Source: Isoetes taiwanensis (taxonomy: Eukaryota; Streptophyta; Lycopodiopsida; Isoetales; Isoetaceae). Taken from it: a DNA stretch of 64,000 nt. The stretch lies in NCBI GenBank assembly GCA_021234155.1, contig JAJEKV010000079.1, forward strand, positions 4,736,417-4,800,416, in the 5' to 3' direction. The notes beneath the pieces were generated by a model that saw only the letters and a program-made list of their open reading frames with translations, was not told where the DNA came from and made no database searches. Made by a program: the position numbers and the translations under genes. Within the stretch, counting starts at the first letter, position 1, and the number at the start of each line of letters is the position of its first letter. This document shows, piece after piece, positions 11,512 to 24,634 of this stretch.

Positions 11512-11901
11512 GTGCATGTCCTGGATACAGGCCTGATTTGTGGACGATCTTGTAACGATGCCCATGTGTTCCTTGTAAATTTCTATTTAGGGGTAGGAGG
11601 CGTCATTTTTATCTACACTTTTTCCTCTATATTTATATGAACTCTCAATGGTTCAGTATATAGAAGAAACTCCTATTTTTGAATAAACCTTTTCTTCTCA
11701 ACAAAAAACTTGTAATAACCATTTGCTAATCTATCTATCTATTGTTTAAATTTGGATTTTCCGGTTTGGTGGAAAATTTTTTGGTTTTTTTTAAAGGTGG
11801 ATTTCCTAAGGTTTTAATGGGTCTGGAAGCCGGTAAAAACTTCCGGCTATCCAAAAATTGAAAGTTTTTATTTTATTTTATTCTACTTCCCCGTTCCAAA
11901 A

Positions 11902-12990
11902 ATGGGGAAGAAGATTCACAAATACGTGTCGTTGCCCCGATTAAGAAGTTTTTGCCTTGAGCCGAGGCAATTCCAATCTAGCCCGGCTCAAAATTGTGTG
12001 CGTCGGCTTGCTCCTCCGAATACTAGAACAAGAATAATTATGCCAATATGGTATGAAATGTTGCTTAGACATATCCTGAGCCGGGAGGTTTTGTTTTTCT
12101 TGCTATGTTTGCTTTATGTATCATTATTTCAGGTATTCCATGTTCAAAGACAGGCGTTTGCTTTGTGGTAAAGAGCTCTGTGGATTTGCAGAGCCAGCCT
12201 TTCCAGTCTTTGTAGTTGACATGTTTCCTACTCTTAGCCAAGGTATTTTGAGGTTTTCACATCTCTCTTTGTCATTCTTAGGATTGCAAAAAATGCAGCA
12301 GCTCCTAACTTTCTTTTCCTTTTGATGTAGTTTATTTACATCTGATAATCTCTATGATTGATGTGCAGGTTTCTGTGTACCTTCAAACTAAGAAAGAAGG
12401 GGTTCATGCTTTGAGGACAAGAATCAGGTAAATTGGACCTCTTAAGATTTTCGAAGCTTCTGTTATCACTTATTCTTACCTTCAGAGATCTAGGTAGATT
12501 TTTGCATAAAATGGATTCTTCGAATAATTTAGTATATAGAGTTGTATCTGTACATATCTTTTATCCTTTGTTATTTAGAGAATAATTTATCCTTTGTTAT
12601 TCAGAGAATAATATAATACTGGATACAAACCCAGCTATTTGCACATCTTATATGCAAGTGCAAGACAAAAATAGCAGTAGGCATAGGTATATTTGATGCT
12701 TCTTTCTGTGGCTCTTCTTCTCCATCTTGCACTCCATGTGTTCTACCTTATTGTAATTGTCATTGATGCTAATCTTGCGAGTGAATACATTGCTTTTTTG
12801 GAGGCACGCGTTCATGTAATATTCTCTTTCTTAAATAGTGAAATCTCAGCTTTGCTTTTACACATTACAGGGCCAGTTGTCAATTTGTAGAATCTGAAGA
12901 AACAGTCCAAGGAATTATGTGAAGGCCATCTTCAGGAGCTTGCCAACGACACTTATATGGACCTAAGGTGAACTCAATCATTCAATCTTA
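11902..12990 (+). pseudogene. Possible multi-exon gene or relic, unrecognised
   Basis: I do not recognise this gene. Several short coding stretches are bounded by plausible splice sites. An ATG-led stretch starts at 11902 (MGKKIHKYVSLPRL...). A second stretch follows TTTCAG near 12130 and contains KELCGFAEPAFPVFVVDMF before a GTATTT donor (12241). A third, VSVYLQTKKEGVHALRTRI, lies between TGTGCAG (12369) and a GTAAAT donor (12429). A fourth, NLKKQSKELCEGHLQELAND, follows CATTACAG and ends before GTGAAC (12969). Each piece looks protein-like, but I cannot show that they join in one frame. Further coding-like pieces near 13230-13450 are weaker. It may be a real gene with long introns or a decayed one. 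Confidence 0.3.
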
Positions 12991-15900
12991 GATACGAGAG
13001 CTGATACCTCTTGCTAAAGATGGAGTTACAACTCAAAGTTTGGTTCTTAGATTTTTTAAGTTTCTGCTGTCACCTGTTAATAGCTTTGGAGAATGGGGTA
13101 TGTTTGACCTCTTAAGATTTATTAAGTTTCTTTTATCACCCATTGGTTACCTATGTGGATCCTAGAGAGCTTGATGATGAGTATAAACATGTTAGGCCCC
13201 TTCTGTTTCTTTTAAAGTTTTGTTTTCGTTGATGGCCTATTGCAGACTTAGCATGCAAGCAGCATAGATGACAGAACTAGAGAGACCACTTCATCCCAGC
13301 TCTAAGCCTACAAGATTAACAACATGCAAAACATCTGAACTATCTGTCATGTATCTTGAATAGACAATGATTAAATGTAAGGGCCATGTCAATGAATTGA
13401 AATTTCTCTAGAAGATAATGATATTGCCCTGAAGAATTTGCAGGTGCATAGACATGGTCTGGATCCTGTGTATATCATCGAATATGAAATATCTACTTCT
13501 GCATGTCATTTAAAAATTATTTCATAGCTTCTTTCTCGCCAAGCTCTAGGTATTGCAGGCAAGAGTATGACTTTAGCTGATTTAGTTTCTAGCTTTTCTT
13601 GATCTCCAGCATTGCTGAAACTGGGCCTTTGCAATATATTTTGAATACCCTGATTGTCGATGTATTGTGTAATTTGATCTTCATTTTAGGCCCATTGATT
13701 TAATATTATGTTGGTTGTTTGTTAGGTATAACTTGCAGTATCCCAGGAATATTTATGGAGCTTTAAGCTGAGCATGCTCCTTTGATGTGATGGTGCATGG
13801 AAGGTTTTCAGCACGCATAGAGGTCTTCGATGGTTGTTGTACAGTTGTTGGAGTGCTAGCGCTTGGTAAGAACTTTTTCTTTTTATTTCCCTGGATCTAA
13901 TGTGAACCTGAAGGGAAGGACATATATGAGCCAATCACTGGATAGAAGCCAAGGCCAGAAAATGATCCAACCCATCTCAGAAAGAATAAAGGCCTGGCTC
14001 ACGGCTTCCTTTGAAATGTGACTGACAAACTATAGGTCTTTCTGCCCAATTTGATGTTTTTCATATGCTTGCACAAGTTGGAACTATGGAAGGCATTAAA
14101 TCGTTACATGGGACCGCACTTTCAGATCCAGCCTTATCTTTCCTATGGAGGCTCTATATGATCTGGTTGCCTGGAAGTTCTCTGTCGAGTTTAACCTTTT
14201 GCATTTATGCTTCTTTTGTTATGCTTTTGTAGTGATCATTTACAGGGAGTTAATCTGAATTTTTGAGTTGTGTAATGCACAAACTGGTTGTTGAGCCAGT
14301 GTCTTTGTCAAAAAAGGTGCAGCATGGACCTTTTTCTCCCTGGAGTTGTCAGCAAAATATGAAGCAGGAGACAATTGTGCATGATATAGGTAGATGCGCA
14401 GTAAAGTGTTTTCCTGATTGGTTTCTACAATGAAGACATCATCTTCTGCAAGCTTAGAAAATAGTGCCGCATGAGTGGCAATGACCAATGCAGAATCTAG
14501 ATGTTTTCTTACTTGCATGAAGAGCTTCGGGTGTTGCATTGAATCACAGGTTGTGCAGAGAGTAAAGGAGAGGCTGGAATGACCATCAATTTTCGCAATT
14601 GAGGTAAATACTGAGTGCATTTAATTCGTTTATGTTTATGCTTTTGAGATTTAGCCGTAAACAGGAATTGGCTAACTACACTCCTCCTCTGATAGAAAAA
14701 TAGTCAACAGCAGTTCGAGAACCTCCCATAGAGCTTTATTTCTGCAAGAGGTTTGTCGTTTTATCTCATGTCAACTGGGCGATGCATGTTTGCTAGAGGT
14801 TGATTTGAGACACATGTGTAAACAAGGTTTTTTACTCATTTCGTAGGTATTGGATAACCTTCTTTTTAGCAGCAAGTTTGCCCAGTAAAGAATCATTTGT
14901 GATGTCCTGTCAATTATGTAGCAGTAGCAATAGAATATTATTTGGTCCAATAATCCTGCTTCTCACGTAATGAATGAATTCAAGATCCACAACCCGTAAT
15001 TTAGGTAGGTCGTTGCGTTTTTTCTTCTCATTGCATCTCTTGCTATGTTATTTAACCATTGTTTTTCTTGCAGAATCGAGTTTCCAATTTGATACGTTCA
15101 GAACTTTCGCATTACCATGCCCACCCTCTTATGTGCATTTACATCTTATGTGCATTTATTAAGGTGATATTTACCATGTTTAATCTGGATCAGCTTATCA
15201 GTTTCAGTCAAGTGGCTTTGTTGGAGCGAGAAGCTAAGATGAGATTTATTTATTTGCTTTGTGTTATAGATCTAATAATACTAGACAACAATCACTGTTA
15301 TTGTTATGATGTTTTTCTCCTTTTTATCAAATATGTGGACAACAAAGACACAAGTATGAAAGAAGCTTACTGCCACCAGGGGATAGTTGATGGATTAGGA
15401 AGTGCTAAAGAAAGGTACTATTATCTGGCTTGATGTCTTGCTATTTATCTACAATTTCCATAACAACAGTCACCATTGCTTATTGTTGTGATGATGCCAT
15501 TCTCCTTTCATTTATTAAATATATTGGTGACTTCTATTACTAAATTCCCATACGCGTTAATCAGTGCAGTTCATATGACAATACTATGATGAAATAAGCA
15601 TAGGCTGTTCTATGTCTGCTAGACTTTCACACATGCAAATGAGATAAATTTAAGGTTTAATATTTTCTTGACTGTTACAAAACTTTTTTCCGAAGCAAAC
15701 TGCCATATCATACAAATTGTCATACTGATCTTTTCTAACCGTTGGTAAGCCTTTGTCCTTCAACCAGCCTATGAGTATGCGCTACCATAGCAATTCTTGG
15801 ACTGATAGTAACTAGATTATTCTATAGCAATTTTGAAGCTTTGATTCTGTCTATAGATATAGTACTTGATGATTGCTTAACTTTTGAGTGGAGGGTTGTC

Positions 15901-17090
15901 GCAAAAGCTAAATCCTGAATCACTCAAGTCTTCAACTTTTGTGTGTCTATACATTTAAGTGCAAAATGTCATTGCAGAACTTTTGCCCCTTCTAATCACC
16001 AAGGTAAATTTATTTTATTTTTCTTTTCATTTGTATGTTTGGATATTAATAGGTAAATCCATGCTTAATTCGTGAATGGAGGGTGTGTTGCAAATGCCCA
16101 ATCCTGAACCAATGAATCACTCAAGTTTCCAATTGTCTTACTCTATTAGCCATTATTTACGGGGGTACATTTATGTGCATTTGGAAAATGTTGTTGCAGA
16201 ATTGTTGCCCTTTATAAATCAGTGAGGTTGCTCCTTCTAAATACAAATTTAAACAATAAAAACCAAGTTTTAAAACGGTTGTCATTAGAGATTGCTTCAA
16301 ATTGAGTAGCTAAATGTTTAGATCTACAACCTTCTTTGTTTTACTTTTCAATTGTGAGTTAGAACTTGGCAAACACAATGTGGCAATTCCAATAACACTA
16401 TATGTTCCTTCAACCATTTAGTTTCAAATGATCGTTCCCTTCATAAATAATGCCAAGTTTCAAGAGGGTTATCATTAGAAATTTTCTCAAATTACATAGC
16501 TAAATGTTCATATCTTCAACATTCTCTGTTTTGATTTTGAATTTTAAGTTGTTAAAATTGCATACACAATGCCAGAATTCCAACAACAAATACCTTAAAA
16601 TTTGTAGGTTACAAGATCACAAGATGAGATTGTTAGTTATTTAGTTGATTATATAGACAAGATACTTCTACACAAGCATCAAAGAACCTTACCCTTTTTT
16701 CTAACCTTATGCTTTATGTTTTGTTAAGTCCCTTCATGTACGAAGCTAGATATAACTAGATTTGAATCAAGATCTACGGTGACAAACCCAATAGTTACAT
16801 ATAACATAAGATTAAAAATTGTGATAAATTCATAGAATGGAAAGATGATTTGCAATATCCAATTTCTCCTTGGAGTAAATCGCAACATCTAATAGTTAGA
16901 AGTTTGCTCCATAGGAATATTGTCCATAATTATTTGCATTATCCACAACCAACAATGTGTGGCATAGACAACTTCTCATGTTTGGCATTGCCAGGCATTG
17001 TTGTACGCCTATGCTCTCAACAACACTACCCCCAAACATAACATATTGTTACTCAAAAAGCGTTAGGTTCTTACATTTCAAAGGAGAGCA
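12991..17090. other. No confident gene; scattered exon-like pieces
   Basis: Sequence is AT-rich with long T-rich, intron-like tracts. An exon-like piece follows CTTGCAG at 15074 (NRVSNLIRSELSHYHAH), and another follows TTTCAG near 15208 (VALLEREAKM). These could be distal exons of the gene relic at 11.9-13.0 kb, but I cannot connect them. 15950-16560 holds two diverged copies of a segment with TTGCAGAA(C/T)TTTTGCCC-like words. Confidence 0.4.
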
Positions 17091-17149
17091 GTGACAGAAA
17101 ACAATAAATTGTCAATGTCAATTCCATTGAAACCAATGAACATTTGCCT

Positions 17150-17615
17150 AGCCCAACTTTGTTTTTGCTTTACAACTACGAACCCAACATCAACAATTCT
17201 GAATTCCAACAACCACGAACCCAAAATCAACAGTTCTGAACTCCAATCAGTGAACATAAAACTACTAACGTCCACCAAGAATACATGTAAAAGTGCAATA
17301 TACATACAATCTTATTGTCTATTCTCAAAAATCCAATTTTGTTTTTGCTTTGCAACCACGAAACCAACATCAACAATTTTGAACTCCAGCCAGTCTAACA
17401 CAAAACGACTATCCACCAACAATGCATCCCAAAGTGCAATATACATACAATCTTATTGTCTTTTCTTAAAGACCCAATTTCGTTTTTGCTTTGTAACCAC
17501 GAACTCAACCTCAACAATCTGAACTCCAGTTAGTCTAACACAAAACTACTAACATGTCCACCAACTATACATGCAAAACTGCAATATACATACAATCTTA
17601 TTGTCTATTCTCAAA
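17150..17615. repeat. Tandem repeat of about 141-145 bp, three and a half copies
   Basis: The landmark GCAATATACATACAATCTTA recurs at about 17295, 17436 and 17581, each copy also holding TTTTGTTTTTGCTTTGCAAC and CAACATCAACAAT words. A partial copy starts near 17150. One forward frame (17091-17522) stays open across the copies and repeats the pattern FCFATTKPTSTI; no known domain. Confidence 0.85.
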
Positions 17616-20610
17616 GTTATATCTAAGGCAACCATGCCTTATGCATCCATTTAACTGCAAGGACCATAACATTCAACACTAACGTAGCTACTTCCCCACA
17701 AAATTAAAACGTGCAACTTCTTCTTAAAAGCCATGTTTACAACTTGATGGCTCACGATAGTAGAACCGTACTTATGCCCGACAACGCCAATAATTATAGT
17801 TTGAGCAATGGATTTGTGGCTTTTGTGTCGTATAAAGTTGAATTTTTATGTGGATCGCATAACTCCTAGATTTGCTGATGAACCTCCATCTGCACTTCGT
17901 TTTTCTCAAAGGACATATGCATTTCTAATTTCCACCACCATTTCTAGAGTTTATCACAATTGTGCTTATGCCCGGCAACGCCGGGCACCCGTTACTAGTG
18001 TAATAGAGTTATGCATTCTCTTATACTGTAAAAATCGTGTAAAGGTGATGACATACATCTTTTTTTCTCCGATCTTATGCTCCCATGCTTTTGTGCTCCT
18101 TGTGTTCCACATGCTATTGAACACTACTCATAAGTAATCCCTTACTTGATTCTATTTGATTATTTCTTGTTGGCTGTGTTATTTTTTTTTGTTCCTTGTA
18201 GTATGAAATGAAATTACAAAAAATATGGGAGGAGGACGAGTGCTCACTTTGATATCTAGCATTGTCATGCATAAAATCAGGTGGACTGTACTGCTAGTTA
18301 TGACGAGGTAATTGGGGCAAATTTGGCGCCCAATGGCACAAGTAAATATTGAGTTTACGCACAAACTTGTCCAAATCTGCAGCAAGTTTCCATCGGCTCT
18401 TCTTCCATCCTGAGCATGCAGGAGAAGCAACCACATGTATTCTTCCAAAGATCAAATCTAGGTAGTGCAATCTTATAGAGTCGGATGGTTAGCTACGACT
18501 ACGGCAGGGTTATGGAAGCATTTTTGTTTTTCTTAGTGTTGGAGTTATGGTTGCTGGATTTTGTGGCGCTCTGATTATCCTAGTTCTAAAAAGAGAAACA
18601 GAATGTTTTTTTTTTTCATTGCTTGATCAAAAGCAAAGTACACGAAACTTTGCCTTGTAGCACAAGCACAGGCGTAAGCCATTGGAACTAGAGCCTCAAG
18701 CACAATGCACTTGTCGCACAAGAGAAGCCTAAGAATATGAAGTAATATGAAGATACTGGACCCAAATACAAGTTCTGACCTCTGGCTCAATAGGAGAGAG
18801 CACTTATGAGACATCACTATCTTAGTTTGGGGCACGCGACACAAGATCAATGCCTTGAAAGACGTGAAATCTGTGTCGTTCCCAAATGGACCACAAAAGC
18901 CAACCAAAAGCAAGATGAAAGGCCTTCTTCTTAGCATGGAGCCATCTATCAGGGTAGGATATAAGAAGAATGTGTTGGCCATCTAAGGCACTATTAAATA
19001 AACCCTGTAGCCAAGTCTAGGCTACGCCTACAATTGATGTTTATCAAAGAGCCATTGAGACATATTTTGTCCTATGACACCACAACAAAACAATGATATG
19101 GCAACATTAGAACTCATGATATTGAACCGTGATTTACAAAACCATTGACCACCTATCATTGCAAATTCAGAAGCAAGTAAAAATACCAAGAACCTCAAAA
19201 CAAAGAGAAGTTGATTGCCTTGGAGAAAAGGGAACATAAAAAATTGCACAGGTTTTATAAACCCTAGGTGCTTTTTGATGCTAGAGAGTAGGTAAGTTTC
19301 TCATGTGAAAAGAACTATGTGGCCGCAAAAGAAAGTAAGCATGTGCCTTGCATGGTGTTAAGTAAAAGAGGGGCTCAACATGAATGCATTGCATGTATGC
19401 ATGGTATGCATGCACGGTACATGTAATGCATGCACATATATAGTTTGGGCATGCAAAATAACTAGAAATTTCAATTGCTCGATTTGTCCCTCCCACCCTT
19501 CAGTGTCTAGCGGCCGATTTCTATCGCCTGATATCATATTTGTATCATCTTGCTTCGCTTGCTCCATTGCTAGTTGATTGCATTCATTTGTTTTGGGTTT
19601 GTTCCTTTAGTCTTATTATTCTTGTTTGGCTTTATTGTTTCATTTTCCTTGCTCATAGTTTCATTGCTAATCTTCTTGACCTTCGGTTTTACTTGTTCTA
19701 TTGGCCTTGCGAGTCAGTCGTTTATGCTTTCTTATCCTTGTAGTTGTCTTTAATATCCAGATGCCCGATTCATTAAAGCTATTTTCATCACTTTGCTTTG
19801 TTAGTATCATTTTCTATGTTGTTGTTTGGTTCCATGTACATCGCTCGGTTTTGCTGTCTTATTGATCCCTAGTATTCCCTTGCCTCATCAGTTTGCTAGG
19901 TTCTGTTCATCTTTTATCAATTTATGGTTTCTTTTAGTTTCCATCATGCTTTCGATTATGTTCAGGCTATGGGGAGTCACCTTGTGTCCCTTGTCCTTTC
20001 TTGGAAGCATCACTTTTCAACTTATCGTTATTGGATGACATCTGGAAGCTGTTTTTATGCATATTGGCAATGTTTATTATGCTCGATGCTTATTATTTTT
20101 GAGAGAGGTATGATTTATCTCAACTTAGCGAGAGCACGTTGTTCCTACCAAAGCTCATATAGGTAGGATAAACTGTGGACGATTTTAGCAGAATCATGTA
20201 AATATCTCAAAGTTCTACACTGTCTCTTCCGTCCCTACAATCTTTTTCCAAAGTCTGCCTCTCTGACTATATCACAGTTTCCGATGTAGGGTGTTTCACA
20301 TCCTTAGGTACGGCCCCACAACCCATTTTTATATTCTTACCCTTATCCATCGAGTGCACCACCCCAAAATCAACACCTAACAAAAGATTCTAACTGTAAT
20401 CCTACTTTTTGATCAAGAACAAACAGGATTGAACACCCTAGTTACTGGACTATTTCTATCTCCTACAAATCTCCTAACCAAGATTCTACTACCTGCACTT
20501 CAATATCTTCTTCCACAGACATGAAAGGGACAATGGGATGGAAGAGGTCCTCTGGAAAAAATTGATGATACACCAAGCTCCTCCAAAGGACTGCATCTTC
20601 TCCTTCTAAC
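17616..20610. other. No confident gene
   Basis: Short frames on both strands without domains or consistent splice structure. 19365-19440 is rich in ATGCATGCA-type palindromic words. Nothing else stands out. Confidence 0.5.
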
Positions 20611-20619
20611 CAACCACAA

Positions 20620-21104
20620 GAGATCTTCGATCCATCAGCAAGGATGATGAAGTATCTCATGGCTGTAGTCTAGGGTGCCTTTGCCCTTATAAACAGGGGC
20701 ACAGGAAAAGCCCTGCGCGATGGCACTTTTGAGAATGAACTGGTAAAATATCACTATATTTGTGCCTTTTATGTTTTATATCTTATCTTCTGTATCCATA
20801 CCATATGTCAGAAACGTATTTATATTGCATGTAGATATCCAAATAACGCTCTTGTTATATCTGTGTGGCAGATTTACACGCCATATCACAAGTGACATGT
20901 GGATGATTCAATTTTGTGGTCTATAAGTGATGATTTGGGGCATGGATTTACAACTATTCAGATGTATAACAATATAGATCTGAACATGGATGCTGATCAT
21001 GGTGATAAAAAGCATGGTGGCATAAAAGAAGGAACTAAGCTTATCCTTTACCACTGGTTGAAGGAACATGACAATCAGCACTGGAAGATGGTTCAAGTCT
21101 GATT
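20620..21104 (+). pseudogene. EULS (R40-type) lectin domain pseudogene
   Basis: This is a relic of a Euonymus-lectin-type (ricin-B-like beta-trefoil) carbohydrate-binding domain. The first recognisable exon reads GAFALINRGTGKALRDGTF (20674-20742) and ends at a GTAAAA donor. After a TGTGGCAG acceptor (20871) the frame reads IYTPYH, then an in-frame TGA (20893), then DDSILWS, MYNNIDLNMDADHGDKKHGG and a DNQHWKMVQV end. These match the family order (ALVNKATG; DESVLW; NIYLNFDA-HGDKDHGG; DNQRWK) from memory. A TAG lies just before GAFALIN, but it is part of a possible AG acceptor. The internal TGA makes a full product unlikely. The N-terminal half of the domain is poorly preserved. Confidence 0.7.
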
Positions 21105-22016
21105 TCCATATGTAAAGAGTGCTACAAATAAGCTTATAAGCTTACAGTTTGCTTAATGAAAATGTAGCTTTATATAAGCTTAACACTACTTGATGAGAAT
21201 ATGTTTTGAATCTTTGCTGAAAAATGTGCATATGTATATTTTCTTTAATGGAATTTCTTTGTGTATGCAAACATGACATAATCGTCTCAGCTATTGTACC
21301 AAACTTTAAGCTCTATTACTAAATCCTAATGTTATCTTCAATACTATTACCAAGCCTTAAGTTCTAATACTATTTAGTGCTTGCTTTTAATAATGTTCCC
21401 TTAGTGCTTTTGCTTTCATCATGATCCCTTGGCATTGAAGTTTTGATTACATGAACGAATATAATATATCATGTTGTGGGTATGCATCGAAGAAAGTAAA
21501 AGATAAACTTTTGGATTTGCAAATCCAATCCATTTGCACAATATAGCATTTTAGATGATAGAAATATGTGACGACCACTTAGGGTGCTTTCCCATGGGCT
21601 GAAATTCAATTACTACATTTAAAATACCAACACAACCCTTCTTCCCAACCCTGCATAGTTTTTTTTTTTTTTACAATGTCGACCTGTTCAGTGACCCGGC
21701 CCTAAATTAGGTTTCGGTTTGACCCGGCCCTAAATTAGGTTTCGGTTTAGGGTTAGGGTTAAAGGTTCAGCTTCTTCGATGCTTGAAGAGGCACTGCATT
21801 GTCGAGTTCCATCCAAGCTTGGCCGCCATGCAGGTAAGATGGGCGCTTTTGGGTTGAATCTTAGTCATTTGGCATGAGTTCTAAAGTGCTTACTGTTGTT
21901 GTGGCATACGATGAGACTAGAAATTGGGTAATTTGCGGCTGACACAATATGTGATGCCTCATTATAAAACTGATGCCTTTAGGTTCCACAATGGTTTCAT
22001 TCCTTGTTTACATTCG
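21105..22016. other. No gene; short tandem and telomere-like motif
   Basis: At 21692-21768 a unit of about 28 bp (GACCCGGCCCTAAATTAGGT...) occurs twice and runs into TTTAGGGTTAGGGTT. This is too short to be a telomere remnant and could be a telo-box-like promoter motif. Nothing else was recognised. Confidence 0.5.
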
Positions 22017-22290
22017 ATGACAAATAAGCCAGTCACATTTAAAGCTCAATGTAGATTTCTTCTGCAAGAAAGCTGTTTTCTACAATGTGAATGGTGAGTC
22101 AAGTCATCTAAAGCAAAAGAAATCCAGACACAGTTAACAAGCCTTTTTGCTTGTTGATTTTTTGGGTTCCTAACAGTGTTTGTTCTGTATAGATGACAAA
22201 TTAGCCAGTCACATTTGGAGGCCATTCCTTAAATGTTTTATAGTCTGGCTCTCCCTGTTATGTGAATGGTCAGTCACGTCATCTAAAACA
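22017..22290. repeat. Diverged direct duplication
   Basis: The order ACAAAT(A/T)AGCCAGTCACATTT, then TGTGAATGGTNAGTCA-GTCATCTAAA, is found at 22019-22110 and again at 22196-22290. It is non-coding. Confidence 0.7.
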
Positions 22291-23805
22291 ATATAGCTTT
22301 CCCAGCATGACTGAGCACTAATTTTTGCTGCGCAGCTTTGGGATATCTTTAACATATTGGATCTTACCATAAAAAAGTTGGACGTCATGTAAGAAATCAT
22401 AAGACTTAAGCTCAAGAATTGAGGAAAACCCCCAAAGCTTAAATGCTATGAATGACTAGATATATTGAGATAATTATTTTACAGATTTTTCCTACTTATA
22501 GAAAGGAAATACTGGAATCAACTGCTGCATAACTGGATTAGAATGATAGACTGAAACAAGAATCTACGTTTTTGCATGGCCGCAAGTCCCGATGCAACTT
22601 AAGCCCCAGCTATAAAGATGGAGGAGTCCTAACACTTTCACTTTGCAAATTGAGTTTTTTAACTGCTTGAGTGCTCCAATTCTTAAAATTGTTGCGGTTA
22701 CTATGCATTAAAATGCTCCTTGATTTGATATAGTGCACCATGTGAAGGCTTCCTTGCTGTGGACAAATGTTTTAATCCATGGCTCTTAATTGGCTTTTGA
22801 ATTACCTTCAAATCTGCGGCCTCTGCAAATGCTTCATTTTTTCCCTTGTTTTCAGAAGAATAAATCATTTAAAATGTTTATCCGATTGTCTCATTGTATA
22901 GGGGTAAGCCATCTGGGACAGCAAAATTCCTGCCGTATGGTCTTGGGTAGATGTTATTTAGATGAATTATCTTGGGTACAATAAATTGAAGGACGAAAAT
23001 TTCAAACTCTCAAGCTAAACTCACCTATGTTCAATTTCAAAAGCTGCAAGATATAAACCTCAATTCCCCAGCGCCAAAAGGTTAAATTTCCTTAATTTTC
23101 AACAAACTAATGGCATTGCCCAATTGTGAAACTAATGGCATTGCCCAATTGTGAATTTGCAGATTGGTTCGCGTACAAGGCCAATCCCATACTTAAAATA
23201 ACCCATAAACTTTGCCTTTTTTTTATATTATGATATCTATATATTAAATCATTAATAGTCAAACAAAAATAAATTCTTAATAAATATTTCTACATATGCC
23301 CACTTGTTATCATCAGTGATAGTAGTTTTTTAAACTATGAATTTCTATTACATATACCACATATGCATCTTCAAAGAGGAATTGTAAGAGATGGCCAATA
23401 TCCATCTAGATGCCCGAGTTGGTTGTATAACATCTTTCTTCAAGCAATTTGATCACTATATCTAGAAGGGTGTGGTTGCATTGAATCTAGTTTAAACTAT
23501 GGATGTTATAAGCTATGTTGTGAGATTTTATTATAAGTTTTTTAATATTATCATATGTTCTCTTGATTATTATTCGTTATTGTAGTACAATCTATCTAAA
23601 ATTACATAATTTACATTTCTTGCCTTTTCTAGCTAGAAAAATTAGTTAAGTGAAAGCTTAAAAAAATACTTAATTCAAAAGTTTCGCCAAGTCCAAATAC
23701 ATATAAATCTAATGATAATAATAAATTTAGCCAAACATATATCATAAAATACTGCAAGATTTTAAAAAATAGCCAAACCATTTTTTATGGAAAAACATAT
23801 AGTGT
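22291..23805. other. No gene seen; AT-rich
   Basis: AT-rich sequence with no domain-bearing open frame. An 18-bp motif (ACTAATGGCATTGCCCAATT) is duplicated at 23106 and 23130. Confidence 0.5.
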
Positions 23806-24068
23806 GCTTAAATTTTTCCCTGAATAAACTAATAAAAGAGACTGCCACAGAACTTGATGGTGAATCTGCTCAGCCAGTAAATTCTGAGCAATATGCTTGG
23901 ATAGGGTTGACCTGAATAAACACAGGGTTGACCTGATAGGGTTGACCTGATAGGGTTGACCTGGATAGGGTTAAATTTTTCCCTGAATAAACTAATAAAA
24001 GAGACTGCCACAGAACTTGATGGTGAATCTGCTCAGCCAGTAAATTCTGAGCAATATGCTTGGATATC
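23806..24068. repeat. Direct duplication around a short GGGTTGACCTGATA minisatellite
   Basis: A segment of about 95 bp beginning AAATTTTTCCCTGAATAAAC occurs at about 23810 and 23972 almost unchanged. Between the copies lie four to five units of about 15 bp (TAGGGTTGACCTGA). The arrangement suggests replication slippage or unequal exchange. Confidence 0.85.
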
Positions 24069-24571
24069 GTGATATGCTTGGATAGGATGATCTATTGCTT
24101 CCTACAACGATGATATTCTCCATGATTCAGTACAAGTTTTTCAGCAGATGTTGGCAATATCTCTGCATAGCACAAAGGAGGTTGCCTTTAATGAGAAAAT
24201 GAAGTTCCAATCACATCTCTGTTTTTTATTCTGGTGATAAGCACAATTTCAGTGAATGAAGTACAAGCCAAATGATGTTCTGTTGAGCATGCATAAAAAC
24301 AGCTACTGATAGGCAATAGGACTTCAAGGATAAGACATGACTTATGTTACTATACAGCTAGAAAAATTATGGGCATTGGCTATTGGAAGATTTCACAAAA
24401 CACTGCAAAGAGCAATCACTGCCTAACATAGGCTTATCTCTTGATATGTATGAGGATGATCTAATTGATGAATGATATGCTTGCGCATATGCGAAAAGAA
24501 AATAAAAAAAGCCAAATAACAAAAAAAGAAAAAAAATGACATGATCATGTACTCCAAAAGAGAAGAATACC

Positions 24572-24634
24572 TCAAAATCTCCTCAAAGTGATTGCACATT
24601 CCTCAAAATCTCCTCAAAGTGATTGCACATTCCT
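24572..24634. repeat. 31-bp tandem duplication
   Basis: Two perfect adjacent copies of a unit starting CTCAAAATCTCCTCAAAGTG. Confidence 0.9.

Noticed and set aside
14240-14620. 126-residue minus-strand frame as a gene
   Set aside because: No domain, no splice context, and low-complexity neighbours; compatible with chance.
21738-21770. Interstitial telomere remnant
   Set aside because: Only two to three TTAGGG/TTTAGGG-like units, too short to support this.
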